A stretch of 64,000 nt of DNA, from positions 35,001 through 99,000 of the forward strand of contig JAUJYZ010000280.1 of NCBI GenBank assembly GCA_033675265.1, written 5' to 3'. Below, piece after piece: positions 25,701 through 34,730 of this stretch. A program made the translations under genes and the position numbers. The notes below the pieces were generated by a model that worked only from the letters and a program-made list of their open reading frames with translations, was not told the DNA's origin and made no database searches. Each line of letters opens with the position of its first letter. Positions within the stretch are counted from its first letter, which is position 1. Origin of the DNA: Actinostola sp. cb2023. Lineage: Eukaryota > Cnidaria > Anthozoa > Actiniaria > Actinostolidae.

Positions 25701-27472
25701 ATATCAGTCATGTAGCAATCGACTAAAACTTCTCGAGTCTTCTTGAAAGAGCACATATCAAAAACTTTAGAGTCGTTACGTTCACTGTCTTCGTCGTCAC
25801 CTCAACACGTGGAACTTACGGTTTGTTTTTCCCGCGCGGTGACGGTGATCTCGACCCATGCCTCCACGGCTGAGCCTGCCGTCCTCGTGGTCGCCGTCCA
25901 GTGGATCTTAAGGTCCCTATTCACCACAGAAGCCCCCAGGACAGCATCATTAAGCTTGACTGGTGTGGTAGAGACCGTTCTCCTGGAAGAACTCAGGAGG
26001 AAGATACGAATTCACGAACACATTTCGGCAGCTCGTTCAGATTTTCCAAAATGGCGGACTCAAAGTGAAATCGTCTCTCTGGTCTTTCTGGCGACTTTGG
26101 ACTTGTAAAGAATGCAACCGGTGCAATATTTTGCCTGTAGGACCGACTGGCTCGACACTCTATAAATTCTTAAAAACACAAAGGGCGGGGTACTTTCTGT
26201 CGAAAATTCCCGGATGTTCCCGGCATCCTTTTCGGGCGTGCAGAAGGAAAACACGTGTTAGCGAAAGTGGTCCTAAGGAAATGGCTATTGTTCGGCGAGT
26301 TAAGGAAAAGAGAGGGCAAAATTCACGAATATATCAAGAAGAGAGATGGAAGTTTGCTGAGAAAGTGGCGTTTTGTTTCGCAAGGATGTATTTTGGAAGA
26401 AAATCCAAGTCAAATGTCGGTCATTTTCGAGGTGTAAAATTGCGTCAAAAACACGCATTTTTGATTTTTATGGCAAACAAATTGAACTAATGCCCAGAAA
26501 TCGGACCTGTAAGTCAGTTTACTTGAGGTTAAAATATGAAGAGTTATCTAGTTGTCTCTAATAACTGGCCATGAGATCGATGTTACGAAAATTCAGAAAG
26601 TTAGAATTTTTCAAAGCAGTATCGATGTTTACGGCCGGTTTCGGCCGGTGTAGGAGTCAATGGGTTAACAATACTAATAAAAAGTGTAAAAAAAGAAAAA
26701 GAAAACCTAGAAAAAGTTATATAAAATATTCAAATGCAATGTAGTTTGGTTGACTACTATTCTACTAAGTACATTGTATGTTTTGTCTTATTATCCTTAT
26801 TTTTATTCTTTCAGGCACTGGTTTTTATTAAGTATTTACCAGACTGGACAACTTGGGCTATTTTGGCAGCAATATCATTATATGGCAAGTCATTGCTCTA
26901 CTGTCAATATAACTATTCATTGTTTCATCATCATTTCTCACTACGTCGCATAAGGCCGACTCATTCTTTAAGAAAGTACATTTTGCATTGGTTTATACTC
27001 ATATTTTCAAACTAATATATGTCTTTCTTTCTTCTTGTAGATTTATTTGCAGTGTTATGCCCCAGAGGTCCCCTAAAGATCTTGGTTCAAACAGCACAAG
27101 AAAGAGATGAGCCTCTGTTTCCTTCCCTGATTTATTCTTGTAAGTTATTTGCACTCATTGTCATTCAATTCTAGCCTTCCAGTGTCTCGTCTAGATAGAA
27201 AATTGTCAAACAAACACAATCAAGTTACACAAAGTAGATCTCGTGGCCATTGTAAAAAGGTAGCCGTCTAGACGAATTTGTCTGAAAGCAGTGTGATTTC
27301 TGGAGGCATAACATACTAATGTACTAACTCCTCATGATTGTAAGCTGTTCGGCTGCTGTAGGGTCCTTGATATGCAGCCTGAAAAAGTCCTGCATCAGTT
27401 GTAAAGCGCATTGAGACAATGTGAAATGCACTATATAAGAACTTATTATTATTATTATTATTATTATAATAA

Positions 27473-27505
<33 letters not shown>

Positions 27506-30500
27506 TCTAATATTTTTTGCACTTTTTTCTCCACAAAAGCAACCATGATGTGGACCATAGGAATGGCAGACAGAAGTCCAGACAACCATCCTGCCAGTCA
27601 GGCCAATTCTTCTATTGATGGTGTAGGTGCATCTGCAGAGGAAAATGGACCAACCACAGAAGATGCTCAGAATGCTGTTAGAAACCTTGGTAATAACGAG
27701 GGTGCACCGCCAAACAATGATGAAGAAGAAGAAGAAAGTAAGATAATATTGTGAATCACTAATTTTATTTATTATAAAGTTTATTTATTGACTTTGTTAC
27801 TGTTGTTATTAAAGAGGGCGTGAAACTTGGTCTGGGTGACTTCATCTTCTATAGTGTTCTTGTTGGCAAAGCTTCATCGTACAAGGATTGGAACACAACC
27901 ATTGCGTGTTTTGTAGCCATCCTTATTGTAAGTATAAATGTGCCTTTCTCACCACTAGTAGCCATCCTTATTGTAAGTATAAATGTGCCTTTCTCACCAC
28001 TAGTTAACAGACCTTATTGTAAGTATAAATGTGCCTTTCTCACCACTAGTAGCCATCCTTATTGTAAGTATAAATGTGCCTTTCTCACCACTAGTAGCCA
28101 TCCTTATTGTAAGTATAAATGTGCCTTTCTCACCACTAGTAGCCATCCTTATTGTAAGTATAAATGTGCCTTTCTCACCACTAGTTAACAGACCTTATTG
28201 TAAGTATAAATGTGCCTTTCTCACCACTAGTAGCCATCCTTATTGTAAGTATAAATGTGCCTTTCTCACCACTAGTAGCCATCCTTATTGTAAGTATAAA
28301 TGTGCCTTTCTCACCACTAGTAGCCATCCTTATTGTAAGTATAAATGTGCCTTTCTCACCACTAGTAGCCATCCTTATTGTAAGTATAAATGTGCCTTTC
28401 TCACCACTAGTAGCCATCCTTATTGTAAGTATAAATGTGCCTTTCTCACCACTAGTAGCCATCCTTATTGTAAGTATAAATGTGCCTTTCTCACCACTAG
28501 TTAACAGACCTTTACTGACACTTTACACCAACCCCAACCACTTACTGACACCTTACCAACCACTTACTGACACCTTACCAACCACTGACACCTTACCAAC
28601 CACTTACATTTGTACTGACACCTTACCAACCACTTACTGACACCTTACCAACCACTTACTGACACCTTACCAACCACTTACTGACATCTTACCAACCACT
28701 TACTGACACCTTACCAACCACTTACTGATACCTTACCAACCACTTACTGACACCTTACCAACCACTTACTGACACCTTACCAACCACTTACTGACACCTT
28801 ACCAACCACTTACTGACACCTTACCAACCACTTACTGACATCTTACCAACCACTTACTGACATCTTACCAACCACTTACTGACACCTTACCAACCACTTA
28901 CTGATACCTTACCAACCACTTACTGACACCTTACCAACCACTTACTGACACCTTACCAACCACTTACTGACACCTTACCAACCACTTACTGACACCTTAC
29001 CAACCACTTACTGACACCTTACCAACCACTTACTGACACCTTACCAACCACTTACTGACACCTTACAACCACTTACTGACACCTTACCAACCACTTACTG
29101 ACACCTTACCAACCACTTACTGACACCTTACCAACCACTTACTGACACTTTACACCAACCAGAACCAGGTACTGACACCTTACCAACCACTTACTGACAC
29201 CTTACCAACCACTTACTGACACCTTACCAACCACTTACTGACACCTTACCAACCACTTACTGACACCTTACCAACCACTTACTGACACCTTACCAACCAC
29301 TTACTGACACCTTACCAACCACTTACTGACACCTTACCACTTACTGACACCTTACCAACCACTTACTGACACCTTACCAACTACTTACTGACACCTTACC
29401 AACCACTTACTGACACCTTACCAACCACTTACTGACACCTTACCAACCACTTACTGACACCTTACCAACCACTTACTGACACCTTACCAACCACTTACTG
29501 ACACCTTACCAACCACTTACTGACACCTTACCAACCACTTACTGACACCTTACCAACCACTTACTGACACCTTACCAACCACTTACTGACACCTTACCAA
29601 CCACTTACTGACACCTTACCAACCACTTACTGACACCTTACCAACCACTTACTGACACCTTACCAACCACTTACTGACACCTTACCAACCACTTACTGAC
29701 ACCTTACCAACCACTTACTGACACCTTACCAACCACTTACTGACACTTTACACCAACCAGAACCAGGTACTGACACCTTACCAACCACTTACTGACACCT
29801 TACCAACCACTTACTGACACCTTACCAACCACTTACTGACACCTTACCAACCACTTACTGACACCTTACCAACCACTTACTGACACCTTACCAACCACTT
29901 ACTGACACCTTACCAACCACTTACTGACACCTTACCAACCACTTACTGACACCTTACCAACCACTTACTGACACCTTACCAACACTTACTGACACCTTAC
30001 CAACCACTTACTGACACCTTACCAACCACTTACTGACACCTTACCAACCACTTACTGACACCTTACCAACCACTTACTGACACCTTACCAACCACTTACT
30101 GACACCTTACCAACCACTTACTGACACCTTACCAACCACTTACTGACACCTTACCAACCACTTACTGACACCTTACCAACCACTTACTGACACCTTACCA
30201 ACCACTTACTGACACCTTACCAACCACTTACTGACACCTTACCAACTACTTACTGACACCTTACCAACCACTTACTGACACCTTACCAACCACTTACTGA
30301 CACCTTACCAACCACTTACTGACACCTTACCAACCACTGACACCTTACCAACCACTTACTGACACCTTACCAACCACTTACTGACACCTTACCAACCACT
30401 TACTGACATCTTACCAACCACTTACTGACACCTTACCAACCACTTACTGATACCTTACCAACCACTTACTGACACCTTACCAACCACTTACTGACACCTT

Positions 30501-33378
30501 ACCAACCACTTACTGACACCTTACCAACCACTTACTGACACCTTACCAACCACTTACTGACATCTTACCAACCACTTACTGACATCTTACCAACCACTTA
30601 CTGACACCTTACCAACCACTTGCTGACACCTTACCAACCACTGACACCTTACCAATCACTTACTGACACCTTACCATTTTTCTGACACCTTACCAACCAC
30701 TTGCTGACACCCTACCAACCACTTACTGACACCTTGAACCAACCACTTCCTGACACCTTACCAACCACTTACATTTGTACTGACACCTTACCAACCACTT
30801 ACTGACACCTTACCAACCACTTACTGACACCTTACCAACCACTGACACCTTACCAACCACTGACACCTTACCAACCACTTACATTTGTACTGACACCTTA
30901 CCAACCACTTACATTTGTACTGACACCTTACCAACCACTTACATTTGTACTGACACCTTACCAACCACTTACTGACACCTTATCAACCACTTACTGGCAC
31001 CTTATCAACCACTTACTGACACCTTACCAACCACTTACTGACACCTTACCAACCACTTACTGACACCTTACCAACCACTTACTGACACCTTACCAACCAC
31101 TTACTGACACCATACCAACCACTTACTGACACCTTACCAACCACTGACACCTTACCAACCACTTACTGACACCATACCAACCACTTACTGACACCTTACC
31201 AACCACTTACTGACACCATACCAACCACTTACTGACACCTTACCAACCACTTACTGACACCATACCAACCACTTACTGACACCATACCAACCACTTACTG
31301 ACACCTTACCAACCACTTACTGACACCATACCAACCACTTACTGACACCTTACCAACCACTTACTGACACCTTACCAACCACTTACCATACCAACCACTT
31401 ACTGACACCTTACCAACCACTTACTGACACCTTACCAACCACTTACTGACACCATACCAACCACTTACTGACACCTTACCAACCACTTACATTTGTACTG
31501 ACACCTTACCAACCACTTACAGTACCGATCGAAACTAACCTCAAACGCGCGTTTGTTTTGCGTTAACTCCAAACGAACGCAAAGTTTGCCACGGTTTGCT
31601 TTGCGTTTGTTTGGAGTTAACTCAGAACAAACGCGCGCTCGAGAAGAACAACGTAAACAAACCCGAGCCGAAGGTCGAACGAACGTAAATGAATGTGTGA
31701 ATTACAAAGGAAACTAAAGGAAGATTTCTGGTTCTGAATTGTCATATTTGTACATATTTGGACGGATTAAATTGCAATTTCTCAATAAGGTAAATATTTT
31801 CTTGATCTTCGACTGGTACATTTAACTTTTCGGACTTTGAAGAACAAACTTTGCAAAGCCATTCGCTACGAGCCGCCATTGCTCTCTTGTCATCTGATTA
31901 GCGGTTTCTTTGTGTGACGTAACGTGACAGATCTCGGCGCCAAGTGTCTAGTCGATGTCTAGTTGGTTGTGTTCCTAATTTCATTCTTTGCGAAAACATC
32001 GTCATCTTTTATCGAAAATGTCTTCGAATTCATGTCCTCTGGCAATGAGATTTCGACACAGAAATCGCTTTTAGTTTCGGCTAATTTTGCTTGCTTTCAA
32101 TTTGCTGAAGTGTGTTTGATTTTGTGTGTGCATTATTTTGTACATTTACGGTAAACTGTACTGAATTTGTATTTAAACATTGTAAATATATAACTTAGCG
32201 ATGTTTGAATGCTTTCGAAAATGAAATCCATTCGAGTTTAGAATACAATAGTTTGCGTTTGCTTTGCGTTCATTTAATAAACGCTAAACAAACGCAAACA
32301 TCGGCAGGGTTTGTTTTGCGTTAACTCCAAATGCACGCCGGTGTTTACTTTTCATTAACATAGTTAACTTCGCGTTTGAGGTTAGTTTCGATCGATACTG
32401 TACTGACACCTTACCAACCACTTACTGACACCTTACCAACCACTTACTGACACCTTACCAACCACTTACTGACACCTTACCAACCACTTACTGACACCTT
32501 ACCAACCACTTACTGACACCTTACCAACCACTTACTGACACCTTACCAACCACTGACACCTTACCAACCACTTACTGACACCTCACCAACCATTTACTGA
32601 CACCATACCAACCACTTACAGACACCTTACCAACCACTTCCTGACACCTTACCAACCACTTACATTTGTACTGACACCTTACCAACCACTTACTGACACC
32701 TTACCAACCACTGACACCTTACCAACCACTTACTGACACCTTACCAACCACTTACTGACACCTTACCAACCATTTACTGACACCTTACCAACCACTTACT
32801 GACACCTTACCAACCACTTACTGACACCTTACCAACCACTTACTGACACCTTGCCAACCACTTACTGACACCTTACCAACCACTTACTGACACCTTACCA
32901 ACCACTTACTGACACCTTACCTAACATTTACTGACACCTTACCAACCACTTGCTGACACCTTACCAACCACTTGCTGACACCTTACCAACCACTGACACC
33001 TTACCAATCACTTACTGACACCTTACCATTTTTCTGACACCTTACCAACCACTTGCTGACACCCTACCAACCACTTACTGACACCTTAAACCAACCACTT
33101 ACTGACACCCTACCATCCACTTACTGACAGTCCTTACCTTCTTTCTGACACCCAACTTATTCTAACATGCTCAGACATTCTTCTGTTTATCCTACTGATC
33201 CTGATTTTCACTACTTTTTTAGGGTCTGTGCCTTACTCTTTTACTCTTAGCCATCTACAGAAAAGCACTGCCTGCACTTCCAATATCCATCACCTTTGGA
33301 CTTGTGTTTAATTTTGCTACTAAAGAACTTGTCAAACCATTTATGGACAATTTGTCGAGCCAGCAGGCATTTATATGA
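19095..33378 (+). CDS. PSEN: Presenilin, catalytic aspartyl protease of gamma-secretase, 10 exons
   Basis: Presenilin cuts Notch, APP-like and other type I membrane proteins inside the membrane as part of gamma-secretase (with nicastrin, APH-1 and PEN-2). Exons: 19095-19202, 20061-20320, 20626-20770, 21065-21132, 22212-22362, 26815-26884, 27041-27139, 27540-27737, 27815-27927 and 33223-33378. They total 1368 nt, 455 residues, against 467 in human PSEN1. Visible: acidic N terminus (DDDDD, then [12 protein letters not shown]), TM1 from about residue 97, the TM6 aspartate D268 in [11 protein letters not shown], a polar loop (about 311-366), the second aspartate D375 in [13 protein letters not shown] at 421-423 and the C terminus at the membrane edge. 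The codon for D268 is split G|AT by intron 6, which has a GC donor (GCAAGT at 26885). Introns 3 and 9 begin inside tandem arrays that repeat the exon end plus donor. Intron 5 carries a Harbinger element. Both catalytic residues are intact, so the gene looks functional. Confidence 0.97.
20721..20912 (+). repeat. 3 x 64-bp tandem repeat of presenilin exon 3 end plus splice donor
   Basis: The last 50 bp of exon 3 (from 20721) plus the first 14 bp of intron 3 are repeated three times, starting at 20721, 20785 and 20849, almost without change (one copy has GTGG for GTTG). Every copy ends its exon part with ATGCTATTGT followed by GTAAGTACAA. The donors are at 20771, 20835 and 20899. The unit is not a multiple of three, and reading past the first donor reaches a TAG at 20822-20824, so use of copy 2 or 3 gives a truncated frame. 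Confidence 0.92.
21627..21830. repeat. Inverted repeat in presenilin intron 4
   Basis: TGGTAATTTCTATACTGGTG / GATTTTCATGATGG on the left pairs imperfectly with CCATCATGAAAATTGCCTAT on the right, and TACCAGAATGCTTTG pairs with CAAAGCATTCTGGTA nearer the centre. It is a fold-back of about 200 bp, typical of a small non-autonomous element. Confidence 0.6.
21871..22185. mobile_element. MITE-like inverted-repeat element in presenilin intron 4
   Basis: The ends GGGTAATAGACCTTTTTACC (left) and the near-identical reverse complement (right, ending at 22185) flank about 315 bp. Inner parts also pair (CCATTTTGGAT region, and GCTCAGGGTGCAA with TTGCACCCTGGGC). No ORF of note. It ends about 27 bp before exon 5 (22212), so it sits close to the branch-point zone. 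Confidence 0.75.
23543..24238 (+). CDS. Harbinger MYB/SANT-like DNA-binding protein (231 aa)
   Basis: The partner protein of Harbinger transposases, thought to bind the element ends and help bring the transposase to the nucleus. Starting at ATG 23543 it reads [16 protein letters not shown], an N-terminal trihelix/MYB-like fold with VWQNLDRLN and a [16 protein letters not shown] block. An acidic stretch ([13 protein letters not shown]), a basic region (KPKKSRRGG) likely to be a nuclear signal, and a Gln-rich C-terminal coiled region (QQQQQQQQ then MMHMMQQQ) follow. The frame is intact to TAA at 24238. The opposite-strand ORF here is a shadow. Confidence 0.85.
   Translation: MDWSENHNILLAREVLVSEPFRFKPRTVERGKVWQNLDRLNSSKVHKFRVTKRSTREHFNLLLGKYKAKRQSEIKLSGVDIEDSELDDAMEEIWEKWEAAEAQHDIDNLMNKKKVEEDRVNGEEVRKKACEKLGETSKRKSEEDSETKPKKSRRGGSDTIDFLREKAKLDLACIQQEERKCKQQEQERQSQLYGQVLTTQQQQQQQQTQMMHMMQQQSQAMLTLMAKLVDK
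24583..25756 (-). pseudogene. Harbinger DDE transposase, frameshifted
   Basis: A DDE_Tnp_4-type transposase in two exons, 25756-25091 and 24995-24583, with intron 25090-24996 (GTAAGT...CAG). The DDE motifs are all visible: [14 protein letters not shown] (first D), YGDPAYPL (second D) and [12 protein letters not shown] (E). The frame changes at an A8 run (25561-25568 on plus as T8): upstream reads [11 protein letters not shown], downstream [15 protein letters not shown], where the family has one continuous FRxxKxDLPxL stretch. So it is broken by one base, or the run is a sequencing slip. Otherwise the protein is near full length, which points to a recent insertion. Confidence 0.85.
27913..28501 (+). 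repeat. 13 x 45-bp tandem repeat of presenilin exon 9 end plus splice donor
   Basis: Each unit is the last 15 nt of exon 9 (GTAGCCATCCTTATT) plus 30 nt of intron starting GTAAGTATAAATGTGCC. Thirteen copies follow head to tail; two copies (near 28003 and 28185) have TTAACAGACC in place of TAGCCATCC and shift phase by one. The true donor is the first, at 27928. A copy also contains a pyrimidine tract and CACTAG, so each looks like a 31-nt mini-intron with both ends. Confidence 0.93.
28510..33130. repeat. 22-bp minisatellite, about 3.7 kb of array, in presenilin intron 9
   Basis: Roughly 170 units of 22 bp with core CTGACACCTTACCAACCAC run head to tail from 28510 to 31517 and again from 32401 to about 33130. 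Variants include CATCTTACC, CATACC, ACATTTGTACTGACACC and an interspersed TTTACACCAACCAGAACCAG form (29150, 29745), which gives a higher-order pattern. On the minus strand each unit reads GGTAAGG and CAGTAAGTGG, that is donor-like motifs, but antisense to presenilin. It ends about 90 bp before exon 10. Confidence 0.95.
31520..32400. mobile_element. TA-flanked, CAGT-ended non-autonomous element (Tc1/mariner-like) inside the minisatellite
   Basis: The ends CAGTACCGATCGAAACTAAC and, reversed, CAGTATCGATCGAAACTAAC match over 30 bp with one difference. TA flanks both sides (31518-31519, 32401-32402). Removing the element and one TA restores a normal minisatellite unit exactly. The 881-bp inside has further inverted blocks built on GTTTGCGTTTG and no transposase. 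CAGT ends and a TA duplication fit Tc1/mariner. Confidence 0.88.
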
Positions 33379-33474
33379 TACAGTAAAGCCCTTTACAGTG
33401 CAGTACTGCTAATAGACGTGATGGCAAACAAGAATATCACTGGAATCCAGATTTTAATGTGTCCGTCACAGCAA

Positions 33475-33690
33475 CTTTTGGCTACACGAGTGATTTTCTG
33501 CTTGCACAGGCAACACGATTTTTTGAAATCACCAACGCACCGTGAAAATCGCACGTGTAGCCACCCTTGCACGGGGAATGCGACAGCTGAAAAAAATTGC
33601 AAAAAAAAAAGTGGCAAGAAATTAAATGAGTTGAATTTTTCGCGACTTTGTTGCTCATTTAGTGCAAGCAGAAAATCGCTCATGTAGCTG
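33475..33690. repeat. Inverted repeat in presenilin 3' UTR region
   Basis: GGCTACACGAGTGATTTTCT / GCTTGCAC on the left pairs with GTGCAAGCAGAAAATCGCTC / ATGTAGC on the right, about 215 bp overall, just after the stop codon. If the presenilin 3' UTR runs to 34.7 kb, this hairpin is transcribed. Confidence 0.65.
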
Positions 33691-34140
33691 CGGCTTTAGA
33701 CTCGCCATGCAATGTTTTTGGCCTAAAATATGTCTGTGAAAGAAGGATTTTGAACATGTCAAGTGTTGTACAATAGAATAATAATAATGTTCATATTTGG
33801 TGGATATAATCTGTATCTAATCAGTGAAGAGTTGATTTTGCATGGCAAATGTCACAGCATGTCAAAAATGCTTAGGCCTGACACGGGTATTAATAGTACA
33901 ATACAGTGACAGTCTTATGCAGTGAGATTTCTTGTCATGCAAATTCTACTCTAATGCTTATTAATGATATATTAATGGAAGGTTGTAAATTCAAACAGTT
34001 TCACCTTTGTTATAGTAATAGATTCAACATCATATTTTAAACATAAGTACATAATAACTTGTGCACACAGACAAGTGTTATAAAGATATCTGAATCCCTA
34101 TGTACTGCTGTATATATAAGCTGTTTGTGTACTATATACA

Positions 34141-34236
34141 ATATGAGCGTCTGATCTGTATGGGATTTACAAACTCGAGCCGCAGGCGAGAGTTTTTAAA
34201 TCCCATACAGATCGGACACGAATATTGTATATTAAC
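34141..34236. repeat. ACAATATGAGCG hairpin in presenilin 3' UTR region
   Basis: ATACAATATGAGCGTCTGAT / CTGTATGGGATTTACAAACTCG mirrors the right half up to CACGAATATTGTAT. Related ends occur at 9660-9708 and near 16078. Confidence 0.65.
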
Positions 34237-34699
34237 CAAACAATACTGTAGTTCTACTTGCAAGTAATGTGACTAATAATGAGATTGTCCGACTGTGATC
34301 TGAAAAAGACAAGCTATATATTCCCTTTGTCAGTATGTCATCTTCAACTGCATTGTCAACCAGGACCAGCGCTACAACTTACAAATTGCTGTCATCCACA
34401 TGGTTTGAACCTTTTTGTGCTGGTGTATCTTGTATCACACAAGCTGTCCATACAATATCAGTGTAAATAATCTCTGATCAAAATCTAAATTCTCTTCAAT
34501 ATGTAGGGTTCTTGAGTTCCAAAGGAGAATTTGGACTTTGATCAAAGGTCACCGTACACTGTTCTTGCATGGATGCCTTTCAGTTGTCTTCTTCGTACTG
34601 CATATTTGCTACCTTCCATGTGTAATATTAAAACTCGTACTTTATTGTAACATTTTCATGCTTTTAATTACCAGTACAGTGTAACAAGGGTTGTATAAT

Positions 34700-34713
34700 T
34701 TTATTTTAATAAA
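34700..34713. terminator. Opposed poly(A) signals of presenilin (+) and POLR3F (-)
   Basis: TTTATTTTAATAAA holds AATAAA on plus (34708-34713) and AATAAA on minus (34705-34700). The minus one lies 26 nt past the POLR3F stop; the plus one would end a 1.3-kb presenilin 3' UTR at about 34.73 kb, touching the POLR3F last exon. Use of the signals is inferred. Confidence 0.6.
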
Positions 34714-34730
34714 TATACACACTGTTGTGC

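Larger units (their letters stand above)
23029..25918. mobile_element. PIF/Harbinger DNA transposon, 2,890 bp, with TIRs and ATT target duplication
   Basis: The left end AGGGACCTTAAGATTCACTG and the reverse complement of the right end, AGGGACCTTAAGATCCACTG, match over about 28 bp and more weakly to about 41 bp. The 3-bp sequence ATT flanks both sides (23026-23028 and 25919-25921). It encodes the two usual Harbinger proteins in convergent order: a MYB/SANT-like protein on plus and a DDE transposase on minus. It lies in presenilin intron 5. Confidence 0.9.
22791..26668. mobile_element. TTAA-flanked element carrying a nested Harbinger transposon
   Basis: Left end TTAACCCATTCGCTCCTGAG and right end (reverse complement) TTAACCCATTGACTCCTACA share a short terminal repeat next to TTAA, the target choice of piggyBac-type elements. 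Without the Harbinger insertion (23026-25921) it would be about 1 kb. No transposase of its own was recognised, so it appears non-autonomous. The stretch 25922-26668 holds only short unrelated ORFs. It sits wholly in presenilin intron 5. Confidence 0.6.

Noticed and set aside
25922..26490. Plus-strand ORFs to the right of the Harbinger element
   Set aside because: They cross the element boundary and end in the outer repeat; no similarity was recognised.
27316..27585. ORF with Ile and Asn runs
   Set aside because: Read-through of an ATT microsatellite in presenilin intron 7, antisense.
28031..28640. ORFs in the 45-bp array on both strands
   Set aside because: They are read-through of a tandem repeat. 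Only the in-frame extension from presenilin exon 9 is worth testing.
28510..33130. CRISPR-like array
   Set aside because: Units are directly joined with no unique spacers, and the context is a eukaryotic intron.
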